64,000 bases of DNA from Telluribacter roseus (GCF_017355915.2 NZ_JAFEUV020000006.1:124001-188000), one strand, 5' to 3'; positions 1 to 8,888 are shown, numbered from the stretch's first letter. Translations and numbers: made by a program. The notes: generated by a model not told the origin, from the letters alone.

Positions 1-518
1 TGCGGGAGGAACTGGAAGGGCTGGGCCTGCAGGTGCAGGATGTAGCGCTGGGAGAGGTAGAAGTAGAGGGGGAGCCCTCTGCCGAGAAGCTCCTGGAAGT
101 GGATGAAACCTTGAAGAAAAGTGGGTTTGAACTCCTGAACGATCGCCGGTTGGCCCTTGTTGAATATATAAAGACCTTGGTTATCGAAGAGGTACAGCAT
201 CTGAAAGGCCAGAAGCCCGGCACGATGAACTTCTCGGACTACCTGGCCGAAAAGACCGGCTACGAGTACTCGTACCTGAGCACCCTTTTTTCGACCGAGA
301 CGGGCACTACCATTGAGCAGTACCTGATCGCGCAGCGGGTAGAAAAAGTAAAAGAGTGGCTGTCGTACGATGAACTAAGCATCAGCGAAATGGCCTGGCG
401 CCTGGGGTACAGCAGTTCGGCTCACCTGGCCAACCAGTTCAAAAAGCTGACGGGACAGACGCCCGGACAGTACAAGAAGGGAGCGCTGCTGGCGCGCAAA
501 ACACTGGATCAAGTATAG
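1..518 (+). CDS. AraC-family regulator, 5' end cut by window edge
   Basis: The reading frame is open from base 3, so the gene starts before the window; the GTG at 33 is only an internal valine codon. The visible 172 residues begin with the tail of a small ferredoxin-like (HMA-type) domain (ELEGLGLQVQDVALGEVEVE), followed by a helical linker and a C-terminal AraC-type double helix-turn-helix ending in SSSAHLANQFKKLTGQTPGQYK. Bacteroidota have a known layout in which a degenerate HMA-like domain is fused to an AraC DNA-binding domain next to copper genes, and this fits it. Thirty-nine bases downstream lies a heavy-metal-binding lipoprotein, so a role as copper-responsive regulator of the following genes is inferred. 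The N-terminal metal-binding residues are not visible. Confidence 0.85.
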   Translation, partial: REELEGLGLQVQDVALGEVEVEGEPSAEKLLEVDETLKKSGFELLNDRRLALVEYIKTLVIEEVQHLKGQKPGTMNFSDYLAEKTGYEYSYLSTLFSTETGTTIEQYLIAQRVEKVKEWLSYDELSISEMAWRLGYSSSAHLANQFKKLTGQTPGQYKKGALLARKTLDQV

Positions 519-557
519 ATTAAATAACCTCTTATAACACGTAATCTTTCTGAATTA

Positions 558-812
558 ATGAAAAAAGTATTGTTTCTGCTGTCGTTTGGTGCCCTGGTAG
601 CCTGTTCCGGAAATGACGAAAGTACCACTCAAACTACCGATGCTCCCGCTGCTACGGAGCAGGTAGCCGATGGCAAGCAGTTTGCCTGTCCCATGAAATG
701 CGAAGGAGACAAGACCTACGCCGAAGCAGTAAAATGTCCGGTGTGCGAAATGGACCTGAAAGAAGTAGCCGTAGCGCATACAGAAGGTGACGGCCATAAT
801 CACGATCATTAA
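558..812 (+). CDS. Heavy-metal-binding domain lipoprotein
   Basis: This 84-residue protein has a lipoprotein signal ending in the lipobox LVAC (Cys16), so it should be anchored in the outer or inner membrane. After an acidic/Thr-rich linker come two cysteine pairs, CPMKC (44-48) and CPVC (60-63) followed by Met65, the pattern of the small heavy-metal-binding domain found in CusB/CzcB-type adaptors and free-standing Bacteroidota lipoproteins. The His-rich tail GHNHDH adds likely copper ligands. It probably binds periplasmic Cu(I). It lies between the AraC-type regulator and an HMA-domain protein on the same strand. The domain is clear; the exact metal is inferred from the neighbours. Confidence 0.85.
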   Translation: MKKVLFLLSFGALVACSGNDESTTQTTDAPAATEQVADGKQFACPMKCEGDKTYAEAVKCPVCEMDLKEVAVAHTEGDGHNHDH

Positions 813-863
813 ACCAGTAGCTTTAAATACAATCTAATTCATAAACCCAATAATCTCATAACC

Positions 864-1223
864 ATGAAAGCAACCCTTTTTTCAATACTATTCGCCCTGG
901 GCGTGACTTTTGGCTTTGCGCAGGCTGATGACAAAGAGAAGGTAGTAAAGGTAAAAACTTCGGCTATCTGCGAAATGTGTAAAGAGCGGCTGGAGCGTAA
1001 TCTGGGCCTGTCGAAGGGAGTAAAGGAAGCTGATCTGAACCTGGACAACAAGGTGATGACGGTGAAGTACAACCCTAAGAAAACCGACGAAGCCTCAATC
1101 AAGTCGATCATTGTCAATACCGGCTATGATGCAGACGGAATGGTAGCCGATCAGAAGGCGCACGACAAACTACCCAAGTGCTGCCGCAAAACAGCAGCTC
1201 CTCATAGCGATATGAAGCACTAA
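864..1223 (+). CDS. Exported HMA-domain metal chaperone
   Basis: A 119-residue protein with a cleavable signal peptide (about 1-20, ending GFAQA) and one HMA domain (about 27-95) carrying the CxxC metal site as CEMC (Cys36, Cys39). The fold pattern (VKVKTSAICEMCKERLERNL, then VKYNPKKTDEASIKSIIVNTGYDA) matches CopZ/Atx1-like domains, but the signal peptide places it in the periplasm. The C-terminal KCCRK and a His/Met tail may bind more metal. It is transcribed with the preceding lipoprotein and is followed at once by a terminator hairpin, so the metal cluster probably ends a transcript here. Role: periplasmic copper binding or transfer. Confidence 0.88.
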   Translation: MKATLFSILFALGVTFGFAQADDKEKVVKVKTSAICEMCKERLERNLGLSKGVKEADLNLDNKVMTVKYNPKKTDEASIKSIIVNTGYDADGMVADQKAHDKLPKCCRKTAAPHSDMKH

Positions 1224-1228
1224 TATTT

Positions 1229-1266
1229 GAAAAGCCGGATGGAACACTTGTTCCTCCGGCTTTTAT
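1229..1266 (+). terminator. Intrinsic terminator after HMA gene
   Basis: AAAGCCGGA pairs with TCCGGCTTT around an inner GGAAC/GTTCC pairing, followed by TTTATATTT. It starts 6 bases after the HMA gene stop. Confidence 0.75.
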
Positions 1267-1563
1267 ATTTTCTGTCCTCTTCCTGCCCAATATACCTCCT
1301 TTCTGCTACTCTGATTGAGTACTCAAGTTGGGCATACCCAGCTTATTAGCAGCTACCATATATTCCATCGGCCCACTATCTGGATCTGATTCCCCTCTTA
1401 CCATCCTCCTTTTTCTGTCCACGGCCTTTTTGGCTACTGGGGTAGGGGAAGTACTGGGCTTTTTTCGCCGCGCTTGGGGTAGGCATAGTTATTTGTGGGG
1501 TAGCTGGACAGGATGCTGATTGAGGAGAAGAGAAGCTCTTAAACACATAATCACTATCAACCC
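1267..1563 (+). other. Gap with possible decayed membrane-protein remnant
   Basis: No convincing gene lies here. A 63-codon frame at 1328-1519 is hydrophobic (for example LTILLFLSTAFLATGVGEVL). Shifting frame near 1480 continues it as ALGVGIVICGVAGQ, which looks like a broken small membrane protein rather than noise. There is no recognisable family, so the remnant is only a suggestion. Confidence 0.25.
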
Positions 1564-2970
1564 ATGAAAAAGCACTATTTAGATCTTATAGCCATTGTGG
1601 CTGCTGTACTAGTAGCCGTACCGGCTGCGGCCCAGCATGATCACCACCAGCATCAGGCACCGAAGGCCGATACTACCAAGCCTGACCACTCTATGCATCA
1701 GGGACATACCATGGAAGGAGCCGCCGGTAGCCAAATGGGAGGTATGCACCACATGACGCACGCATTTTCGCTCAGCCTGCCCATGACCCGAAACGGCTCC
1801 GGTACCAGCTGGCAGCCCGATGCCACGCCCATGTACGCCTACATGCACCACGGCCGCAACTGGAACTACATGGTACACGGTAGCGTGTTCCTGCAGTACA
1901 ACGGGCAAAATATCAACAACAAGGGCAGCAAAGGCTCTGAGCGGGCCTTTAATGTACCTAACTGGGTCATGGGGATGGCCCAGCGGCAGGTGGGGCAGAA
2001 TGGCCTGGTCACTATCCGGAGCATGGTATCGCTGGACCGTATATTTGACGGTGGAGCAGGCTATCCGCTCCTGTACCAGTCGGGTGAAACCTGGCAGAAC
2101 CAGCCCCTCATTGACCGACAGCACCCCCACGACCTCATTTCGGAGCTGGCCGTTGGCTATACCCAGCGCTTTAGTCCCAAACTGGACGCCAGCATCTACG
2201 TAGGCTATCCGGGTGAGCCGGCCCTGGGCCCCACCGCCTTTATGCACCGGATGTCGGCCTTCAATAACCCCAACGCTACCTTGGGTCACCACTGGCAGGA
2301 TGCTACCCACATAACGTTCGGGGTAGTTACGGCCGGAGTACGCTACGGCGACTTCAAGGTAGAGGCCTCCCGCTTTACCGGTCGTGAGCCCGACGAAAAC
2401 CGCTTTGACTTTGACCGCCCCCGCTTTGACTCGTACAGCTACCGCCTGATGTATAACCCTACGGATAACTGGGCCTTCCAAGTATCCCGTGGCTTTATCA
2501 AAAGTCCGGAGGTGTCGCATGCCGATGGGGATGTGCATCGTACCACGGCTTCGGCGCAGCACTCCGTACCGCTGCTGGGCAGCCCTACGCGCTGGCTCTC
2601 ATCCACGCTGGTGTGGGGGGTTAATGACAAAGGGCATGGGCACCGCGAGCACTCCGCCCTGCTGGAGTCAAACCTGCAGCTGAACAGGTGGGGAGTATAT
2701 GGTCGCTATGAGTGGGTACAGAAATCACCCGAGGAGCTTTTTGTGAATGTACCCGAAGCATTTCCTCACGATAGGGTATTCCCGGTGTCGGGGCTGACCC
2801 TGGGTGTTAACCGGCAGATAGCCAGCTTTGCCAATACCCTACTCCAGCTGGGCGGACAGGCAACATTTTACACGCAAGATACCGAACTGGAACCTTACTA
2901 CGGCACCAATCCGCTATCGGCCCAGGTGTACCTGCGCCTGACTCCCGGCCTGATGCGCATGGGTATGTAG
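1564..2970 (+). CDS. His/Met-rich outer-membrane protein of metal cluster
   Basis: This 468-residue protein has a signal peptide (about 1-23, ending VPAAAQ), then a segment of about 50 residues packed with His and Met (HDHHQH, HSMHQGHTM, GGMHHMTH). The rest has the alternating pattern and aromatic-rich strands of an outer-membrane beta-barrel, with motifs such as YMHHGRNWNYMVHGS and DRQHPHDLISELAVGYT. I recognise it only as a protein that recurs as hypothetical in Bacteroidota copper-resistance clusters. The His/Met-rich head and the upstream copper-type genes suggest metal binding or efflux at the outer membrane. It is separated from them by a terminator and about 300 bases, so it probably has its own promoter. 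A terminator follows. Confidence 0.7.
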   Translation: MKKHYLDLIAIVAAVLVAVPAAAQHDHHQHQAPKADTTKPDHSMHQGHTMEGAAGSQMGGMHHMTHAFSLSLPMTRNGSGTSWQPDATPMYAYMHHGRNWNYMVHGSVFLQYNGQNINNKGSKGSERAFNVPNWVMGMAQRQVGQNGLVTIRSMVSLDRIFDGGAGYPLLYQSGETWQNQPLIDRQHPHDLISELAVGYTQRFSPKLDASIYVGYPGEPALGPTAFMHRMSAFNNPNATLGHHWQDATHITFGVVTAGVRYGDFKVEASRFTGREPDENRFDFDRPRFDSYSYRLMYNPTDNWAFQVSRGFIKSPEVSHADGDVHRTTASAQHSVPLLGSPTRWLSSTLVWGVNDKGHGHREHSALLESNLQLNRWGVYGRYEWVQKSPEELFVNVPEAFPHDRVFPVSGLTLGVNRQIASFANTLLQLGGQATFYTQDTELEPYYGTNPLSAQVYLRLTPGLMRMGM

Positions 2971-2992
2971 GAGTTACAATACGTGTTCTAAT

Positions 2993-3033
2993 CGGGAGCT
3001 ACCTCAAACAACTGGGGTAGCTCCCGGTTTTTA
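2993..3033 (+). terminator. Intrinsic terminator after outer-membrane gene
   Basis: CGGGAGCTACC pairs with GGTAGCTCCCG across a 12-base loop, followed by GTTTTTATAT. Confidence 0.85.
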
Positions 3034-3072
3034 TATAGATTTGCCAGCACGCATCAGCCGATAGAACCTGCC

Positions 3073-4365
3073 ATGTCCGACTACCAGAATACCCTCCAGT
3101 ACGCCCAACAGCAAGACCAGGCTGATCCGCTCAGGCCCTTTCGTGACCGGTTTCTGATTCCTCATAAAGCCGGCCAGCCCCAGGAAGGCCTGCCCCTGAC
3201 GTATCTGTGTGGAAACTCCCTGGGATTACAGCCCGTAGCGGCGCGGGAGGCACTGAGCCGGGAACTAGACATCTGGCAGAACCACGGCGTAGAGGGGTGG
3301 TTTGAAGGGGAGGAGCCCTGGCTATACTACCACCGCTACTGCAAAGAGCCACTGGCCAGGGTAGTAGGCGCACTACCCTCGGAGGTATGCCCCATGAATA
3401 ATCTGACGGTCAATCTGCACCTGATGCTGACGTCGTTCTACCGGCCTACGGCGGAGCGGTTCAAAGTACTTACCATCGCAAGCGATTTCCCCTCGGATCA
3501 GTACGCGCTGGAGACTCATGTGCGGGCGCGTGGCTACGATCCTGACGAAGTACTAGTGGAAGTACGTCCCCGAGCCGGCGAATACACCCTCCGGATGGAG
3601 GACATCCTACAGGCCATAGATGCGCATGCCGATTCGCTGGCGCTGGTCGTCATGAGCGGGCTGCACTACTATACGGGTCAGGTACTGGATATGCCGGCCA
3701 TTACCCAGCATGCGCACCAATACGATATACCTGTTGGCTTCGATCTGGCGCATGCGGTAGGAAACTACCCCGTGCAGCTACACGACTGGCAGGTAGACTT
3801 TGCTGTGTGGTGCTCTTATAAGTACTTAAACTCCGGTCCTGGCGGCGCATCGGGTATCTTTGTGCACGAGAAGCACCACCAAGCCCATCTACCCCGACTG
3901 GCGGGCTGGTGGGGGTATCAGGAGGAGCGCCGCTTCGAAATGACAAAGGGCTTTGTACCCATGGCTGGGGCCGATGGCTGGCAGGTAAGTACGCCTACCA
4001 TACTGTCACTGGCGGTACACCGGGCTTCGCTGGCTATCTTTGAAGAGGCCGGTATGAAGGAGCTACGGGCAAAGAGCGAGCGGGTGACGGGGTACCTGGT
4101 GTACATCCTACGGGAGATCAACCATACGTACGGTAACCCGGTTACAATCATGACTCCGGCCAATGCCAACGAGCGGGGGTGTCAGCTGTCGCTGCTGGTG
4201 GAGGAGCGGGGGAAGGCACTATTTGATGAACTGGTTCGGAATGGTATCATTGGTGACTGGCGGGAGCCCAACTGCATCCGGCTGGCCCCGACGCCTCTGT
4301 ACAATACATTTGAGGAAGTCTGGCGGGTAGGGCAGGTACTAGACCATTTCTATTCCCAAATCTAA
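3073..4365 (+). CDS. kynU: Kynureninase
   Basis: The 430-residue product matches kynureninase along its whole length. This PLP enzyme cleaves kynurenine to anthranilate and alanine (or 3-hydroxykynurenine to 3-hydroxyanthranilate). Visible hallmarks are the N-terminal LTYLCGNSLGLQP, the WFEGEEPW segment, the PLP-contacting FDLAHAVGN (Asp224, His227) and the Schiff-base lysine in CSYKYLNSGPGG (Lys250). Length is normal for the bacterial enzyme and no residues appear missing. It is cytosolic. No tryptophan dioxygenase, kynurenine formamidase or monooxygenase gene lies in the window, so the rest of the pathway must be elsewhere. A tiny zinc-ribbon gene follows after 18 bases. Confidence 0.95.
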   Translation: MSDYQNTLQYAQQQDQADPLRPFRDRFLIPHKAGQPQEGLPLTYLCGNSLGLQPVAAREALSRELDIWQNHGVEGWFEGEEPWLYYHRYCKEPLARVVGALPSEVCPMNNLTVNLHLMLTSFYRPTAERFKVLTIASDFPSDQYALETHVRARGYDPDEVLVEVRPRAGEYTLRMEDILQAIDAHADSLALVVMSGLHYYTGQVLDMPAITQHAHQYDIPVGFDLAHAVGNYPVQLHDWQVDFAVWCSYKYLNSGPGGASGIFVHEKHHQAHLPRLAGWWGYQEERRFEMTKGFVPMAGADGWQVSTPTILSLAVHRASLAIFEEAGMKELRAKSERVTGYLVYILREINHTYGNPVTIMTPANANERGCQLSLLVEERGKALFDELVRNGIIGDWREPNCIRLAPTPLYNTFEEVWRVGQVLDHFYSQI

Positions 4366-4383
4366 ACTACGATTACCAACGCT

Positions 4384-4542
4384 ATGAAGAAGAAAGAGTG
4401 TCCTGGCTGTGCTATGAATGTTGATGCGACCGAAAGAGTCTGTCCTATATGCAGCTACGAGTTCCCCCGGCCGACACCCTGGCTCCAGTGGGTAGCAGTC
4501 CTGCTGGTGGTAGTGATGTTTCTGATTCTCGTTCTTATATAA
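4384..4542 (+). CDS. 52-residue zinc-ribbon membrane protein
   Basis: This frame encodes 52 residues. The first half holds two CxxC knuckles, CPGC (6-9) and CPIC (20-23), spaced like a rubredoxin-type zinc ribbon (CPGCAMNVDATERVCPICSY). The second half is a single transmembrane helix (WVAVLLVVVMFLILVLI) that ends the protein. Such a compact domain plus tail anchor is hard to explain by chance and fits small Bacteroidota zinc-ribbon proteins. It starts 18 bases after kynU on the same strand and may share its transcript. Function is unknown; the ribbon should face the cytoplasm. Confidence 0.75.
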   Translation: MKKKECPGCAMNVDATERVCPICSYEFPRPTPWLQWVAVLLVVVMFLILVLI

Positions 4543-5411
4543 CTCGTGTATTGCCGGGAGGTACTGTGCCCGTTCCATCCCTTACTTCGCTTTACATTCG
4601 AGGTCTTCTTCCTGCACATAGTACTTGCTCAAGACCGGGTACGCGGTTGCCTGCGGAGCGGCTCGTAGAGATACCTGTAGGAGGTGTCATATTCCGAAAT
4701 GCGGATTCAGGTTCGCATGCCTCTCCTGACCATTTACCTGATTGCCTTGAGGTACAGAAAGGGTAATTTAGGTGCCCATCGGATACAAAATTCAGTTTTG
4801 CCGGGGTTTCGCCATATAAAAAATTTCATACTTCTCTACCTGAGTCCACTTACCGAAAGTTTTATACGCATAAAAACAACTTCTGTGCTACTGCTGCTAT
4901 ATATACACACCCTACGTTGACTGTATACGCCTATGAAAAGAAGGCTACTCCTCAGCCAGGATGTACTATGTGGAGAAAAAGCAAGTGGGGAATTTAATGC
5001 TCTTATAATCAGGGAAATGGGGCTGGAATAGTAAATAAATGTAGTAGTGGTTACTACTTGCTCGTCCAGATAGTGGTTTAGTCTTATCGAAACATTGAAT
5101 CACAACAACGGTTAGTAACCTTTGGCCCCTCTATAATTGTGTGTGCCTGTAGTTGGGATAATTGGGGAGTACAATCCCCATGCCACAGTTGTTCATTTTT
5201 TCAATTCCCCAACTAGATCTTGCCGTTACTATGATCTTTGGTCAACTCTACAAGAAATAGTACAATTTGATCTTGGATCAACAGCAGCTTTTAAGAAGAT
5301 TTATATAACAATAATTTAATACTCTAATACCGGTTCCTGTGGCACATGATTTATATACTCTGATGTGGCTTTAAGAATTTTAGAGTAACCAATAATTAAC
5401 CAAAGTGCTCC
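4543..5411. other. Long gene-poor intergenic region
   Basis: I find no supportable gene in these 869 bases. Short frames at 4449-4766, 4684-4920 and 5137-5319 lack domain character, signal peptides or normal codon use. On the minus strand a stretch ending at about 4590 reads KYYVQEEDLECKAK followed by a stop, which resembles a real carboxyl end, but it is closed upstream by a stop, so a decayed gene is possible. The right half is AT-rich and probably includes the promoter of the gene at 5412. Confidence 0.5.
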
Positions 5412-5825
5412 ATGAAGAAGATATCGTATCCCCTATTAATTGTACTTGTCGTGTGCTTAGGAGTAGGTGCCAACGATCTTATCAATCAACGAGCTCAGCC
5501 TTTAAAAATAGAAGGGAAGTGGTTATACAAAAAAGACTTTAACCAGATCTGGCCCCTGGCCGTTGACAGTGTGCAGCTTTGCTGCAAGGAGGGTAAGTAT
5601 CTGTTCCTCCAGACCCGTGACCGGATCTTTGCCGTCAATAAAGCCGCCGAAGCCTACGGGCGGGACAAAGGCTGGGAGGTAATTGACAAAATCTGGATGT
5701 TTGATCCCAATCATCCCAGCAAGAAAATGGACCTGTCGGTCATTGTTGACGAAGGGCTGAAAGCCTGTGAAAACAAACCAGGAGATAATCATCAACATAC
5801 AATAGCCACATATACCAGCTACTAG
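5412..5825 (+). CDS. Exported DUF2511-like (YebY-type) protein
   Basis: The product is 137 residues long with an N-terminal hydrophobic segment (PLLIVLVVCLGVGA, about 7-20) acting as signal peptide or anchor. The core contains WPLAVDSVQLCCKEGKYLFL followed by a RIFAVNKAA stretch, the W-P-x-x-V-x-S-x-x-L-x-C pattern of DUF2511 (E. coli YebY), a small periplasmic family often near copper genes. Three cysteines (two adjacent) could form a disulphide. It stands alone. The family match is by motif recall and moderate; the precise role is unknown. Confidence 0.6.
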   Translation: MKKISYPLLIVLVVCLGVGANDLINQRAQPLKIEGKWLYKKDFNQIWPLAVDSVQLCCKEGKYLFLQTRDRIFAVNKAAEAYGRDKGWEVIDKIWMFDPNHPSKKMDLSVIVDEGLKACENKPGDNHQHTIATYTSY

Positions 5826-5870
5826 CTGTTTTTACAGATGGTGCAGTAGTCGTTTAATGGGTAGCATGTC

Positions 5871-5904
5871 AAGCCGGATCTCGCAGAGGTCCGGCTTACT
5901 TGTT
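5871..5904 (+). terminator. Weak terminator-like hairpin
   Basis: AAGCCGGA pairs with TCCGGCTT across an 11-base loop. The following ACTTGTTTGG is only a poor T-tract. Confidence 0.4.
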
Positions 5905-6071
5905 TGGTGCCGGCTCCAGCATATCCGGATGTGCCAATAATTTCGGATATTTGTCACCATTTTTCTCAACATTTCACCAACAGATTATCTCATTTCAATC
6001 ACCGCATCCGGCAGCTCAGACACGAACAGGTAGTGGCTTAACGTAATACTGGGGACCTTTATACTATTAAA

Positions 6072-7154
6072 ATGGCAAAGATCACGCATCACATTCGTAT
6101 GCACTGGTTACGATTTCTTTCCCGGACCAAGTGGCAGTTTCTGCTTCTGGTACCCATGTACGTTATATTATGCAGCTACTTTCTGGTAGGTGACCGGTAC
6201 CTCTATGACCCGGTAGCGTTCCTGCTGTCGACCACCCTGAACTTCGTACTGGTGAGCGGCGTATTTGTATCCCTGGACTACCTGATCGAAGATATTACCC
6301 ACAGGTACCCCGACCTGAGGCAGACCTTTACCCGCATCGTGATGACGCTCTGGGTCGTGTGTACCATTACGCCTATGGCGGTGCTGGGGTCGGTATTTAT
6401 GTATGACTACTTTCATCTGTTTGGCTACAGCTACAGTACCGAGTCGCTCGTCAAGCTGCTGCTCATGAACCTGGCGGCTAACCTGATCTCCATTGGGATC
6501 TACGAGAGCTTCTACTCGACCGACAAGTGGAAAAAGAGTATGCTGGAAAAAGAACAGCTTGAGAAGAGTAACCTGCAGAGCCAGCTGGATGGATTGAAGA
6601 GCCAGGTCAATCCGCACTTCCTGTTCAACTCCCTCAACTCGCTGTCGTCACTCATTGCGGATGAACCCGAAAAAGCCGAGCGCTTCGTAGATGAGATGTC
6701 GAAGGTGTACCGCTACCTGCTGCAGACCAACGAAGCCGAGCTGACGCCCCTGGCGACAGAGCTGCAGTTTATCCAGTCGTACATTCACCTGCTCACTACC
6801 CGTTATGGCAAGGGTATATCGGTACATATTACTATTGAGGAAGGGCTGAAGCAGTACTACCTGCCGCCACTCACGCTGCAACTCCTGGTGGAGAATGCCG
6901 TAAAGCACAACATCACGCTCACCAGCAAGCCGCTGCACATCGAAATAAAGACAACCGAAGACGGCAAGCTAATGGTCCGGAACAACCTGCAGAAGCGCAT
7001 CGTGCGGGTACAGTCCAACCAAGTGGGGCTGAGCAATATTTCGTCCAAGTACAAGCTGCTGGCGCAGCGGCAGACCGACCAGTCGGACATACGTATCGAG
7101 GAAACTACTGATTTTTTTACTGTAACGTTACCCCTTTTTAACCAGCACAACTAA
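6072..7154 (+). CDS. LytS-like sensor histidine kinase (pair 1)
   Basis: A 360-residue inner-membrane kinase of the LytS/YehU type (His_kinase, PF06580). Four hydrophobic segments lie in residues 22-145, followed by a short coiled coil and the phospho-acceptor motif NPHFLFNSLNSL with His182. The ATP-binding part has the N-box as LLVENAVKHN and a shortened G-box (NQVGLSNISSKY). There is no extracytoplasmic sensor domain, so the membrane segments themselves probably sense the signal. The response regulator begins 12 bases downstream and is surely its partner. A paralogous pair lies at 56192-58147. Confidence 0.93.
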   Translation: MAKITHHIRMHWLRFLSRTKWQFLLLVPMYVILCSYFLVGDRYLYDPVAFLLSTTLNFVLVSGVFVSLDYLIEDITHRYPDLRQTFTRIVMTLWVVCTITPMAVLGSVFMYDYFHLFGYSYSTESLVKLLLMNLAANLISIGIYESFYSTDKWKKSMLEKEQLEKSNLQSQLDGLKSQVNPHFLFNSLNSLSSLIADEPEKAERFVDEMSKVYRYLLQTNEAELTPLATELQFIQSYIHLLTTRYGKGISVHITIEEGLKQYYLPPLTLQLLVENAVKHNITLTSKPLHIEIKTTEDGKLMVRNNLQKRIVRVQSNQVGLSNISSKYKLLAQRQTDQSDIRIEETTDFFTVTLPLFNQHN

Positions 7155-7166
7155 GCATAGATCGTA

Positions 7167-7958
7167 ATGAAGGCACTTATTGTGGAAGACGAGGAACTGG
7201 CCGTCCGGAAGCTCAGGAAGTTGATTCGGGAGGTGGATGAATCCATTGAGGTACTGGCTGCAACGGCTGGAATTGATGAAACCGTGGACTGGCTGACTAC
7301 CTACCAGTCGGAAGGAAACCCTCCGCCCGATCTGATCTTTATGGACATTGAGCTGGCCGATGGGCAGAGCTTTGAGATCTTTGACCGGACCCACATTGCC
7401 AGCACGGTCATCTTTACGACCTCCTACGATGAGTACGCCCTGCAGGCCTTCAAGGTCAATAGTATCGACTACCTGCTGAAGCCCATACAGCGCGAGGACC
7501 TGGCCCGCAGCCTGAAGAAGTTCGTGGACCTGCGCGGAAAGGCGGCCTCGGGTGCTACTCCGCCCGCTATTAACCTGGAGAAGCTACTGCAGGAGTTACA
7601 GGGAAAATCATCCAAAGAGTACCGGAAGCGCTTTCTGGTCAGTCAGGGGCAGCGCATGGTATCCATCGAGGTCAAAGACATCGCTTATTTCTATACCGAA
7701 GACCGCTTCGCGTTTTTCAGAACCTATACCAACCAAAAGTACCTGATCGACTATACGCTGGATGAGTTGGAAAAAGCCCTGGAGCCGGACCTGTACTACC
7801 GGATCAACCGGGGGATCATGGTATCACACCAGTCGGTGCACCAGATCCACCCGTACTTTGGCAATCGCCTGTCGCTGGTACTGAATCCATCCATTGACAA
7901 GGAAGCGCTGGTAAGTCGCGAAAAGGTATCGGATTTTAAAGTATGGATGGGTAAGTAG
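7167..7958 (+). CDS. LytTR-family response regulator (pair 1)
   Basis: This 263-residue regulator has an N-terminal receiver (1-120; acidic pocket Glu7-Asp8, phospho-acceptor Asp60 in FMDIELADG, Lys105) and a C-terminal LytTR DNA-binding domain (about 155-262; RFLVSQGQRM, then IAYFYTEDRFAFFRTY). It should be phosphorylated by the kinase 12 bases upstream and bind promoter DNA as a dimer. The insert after the helix-1 region (TTYQSEGNPPPD) is slightly longer than in its paralogue at 56192-56968. A strong terminator follows, so the operon consists of these two genes. Confidence 0.94.
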   Translation: MKALIVEDEELAVRKLRKLIREVDESIEVLAATAGIDETVDWLTTYQSEGNPPPDLIFMDIELADGQSFEIFDRTHIASTVIFTTSYDEYALQAFKVNSIDYLLKPIQREDLARSLKKFVDLRGKAASGATPPAINLEKLLQELQGKSSKEYRKRFLVSQGQRMVSIEVKDIAYFYTEDRFAFFRTYTNQKYLIDYTLDELEKALEPDLYYRINRGIMVSHQSVHQIHPYFGNRLSLVLNPSIDKEALVSREKVSDFKVWMGK

Positions 7959-7989
7959 TACCCTGGTCATATCCGTTTCTCCGCTACGT

Positions 7990-8018
7990 AGCCTCACATC
8001 TGATGTGGGGCTTTTTTT
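7990..8018 (+). terminator. Intrinsic terminator after LytTR operon
   Basis: AGCCTCACATC pairs with GATGTGGGGCT (one G-T pair), followed by seven T residues. Confidence 0.85.
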
Positions 8019-8201
8019 GTGCCGGTAGCTCGTCACGTTGGTATACAGTTCAACCCATTTTTATGACAGATGATGGACTATTTTGCCTAATTGGTAATCT
8101 AGTACTGGCTTTCGCCGCTCCGCATGTACAATTTAGGGCCCAAAATCAGGTATGAAACCCGATCCTGATCCATACTACTACTTAATAATCTTCAGACAGC
8201 C

Positions 8202-8819
8202 ATGAAAAAAAGTAATGTAACAGGCCCTGGCCTAACGCGTACCATCAGTCGACTCCTATTTGTTGCCGCTCTTTCCTTATCAGCCACCCTCTATTCCTGC
8301 GAAGGACCGCAGGGCGAAATTGGCCCGCAAGGACCGACAGGCCAGTCAGGTGCCCAGGGGCAGCAGGGGCCCAAAGGAGACAAAGGAGATAAGGGAGACA
8401 AAGGCGAAGCCGGTGAATCGGGCGGTGCCCTTCAATTTTCGATGGGACCTTCTTCCTCTACCGATAACGGATCTTTTATAGATACCACCGTTATCACGTA
8501 CAAAAATCTGGCGGCGGTTGAGAAGGGACTGGTGCAGGGTTATGTCAAGCTCCGGAATGTGTGGTTTCCGATACCTAATAAACTTAGGGTTCCGACGGAG
8601 AAGGACGCTAATGGGTTGATAAAGGATGTACTGTTTGCTTACAGGATACAGGATGGTCGCATGATCAGTACAGTGCATGTATTTGAGGGAGGAGGGGAGA
8701 AGTATCTACTGCAGGATATCCGGGTGGTGATCGTACCGGCTCAGAACGCCCGCCTGCACGCAGGGCTGGACCTGAGCAACTACGAAGAGGTACGCAAAGC
8801 GTATAACCTGCCCGAGTAG
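8202..8819 (+). CDS. Collagen-like lipoprotein
   Basis: The 205-residue product has a lipoprotein signal ending LYSC (Cys33), after which a run of Gly-X-Y triplets follows at once (GPQGEIGPQG through GDKGDKGDKGEAG, about residues 35-74). This is a collagen triple-helix repeat, so the protein is probably a surface-anchored trimer. The remaining 125 residues form a globular domain without a family I recognise (LAAVEKGLVQGYVKLRNVWF). In Bacteroidota, short collagen-like stalks just after the lipidated cysteine often lift a C-terminal domain off the outer membrane. The next gene is another lipoprotein 69 bases downstream on the same strand. Confidence 0.85.
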   Translation: MKKSNVTGPGLTRTISRLLFVAALSLSATLYSCEGPQGEIGPQGPTGQSGAQGQQGPKGDKGDKGDKGEAGESGGALQFSMGPSSSTDNGSFIDTTVITYKNLAAVEKGLVQGYVKLRNVWFPIPNKLRVPTEKDANGLIKDVLFAYRIQDGRMISTVHVFEGGGEKYLLQDIRVVIVPAQNARLHAGLDLSNYEEVRKAYNLPE

Positions 8820-8888
8820 TAGCTTACCCAGGCGATATATACCCCATCATCACTCATCCTTCATTAGAGTTAAGTACATCATATAGCC

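Noticed and set aside
1609-2562. Minus-strand frame of 317 codons opposite the metal-cluster barrel gene
   Set aside because: Shadow frame; the plus frame has a signal peptide and the His/Met head.
5137-5319. 60-codon frame as a gene
   Set aside because: No motif, unusual codons and an AT-rich setting; not supportable.
8340-8430. Tandem DNA repeat
   Set aside because: The periodicity is the Gly-X-Y coding pattern of the collagen-like segment, not an independent repeat.
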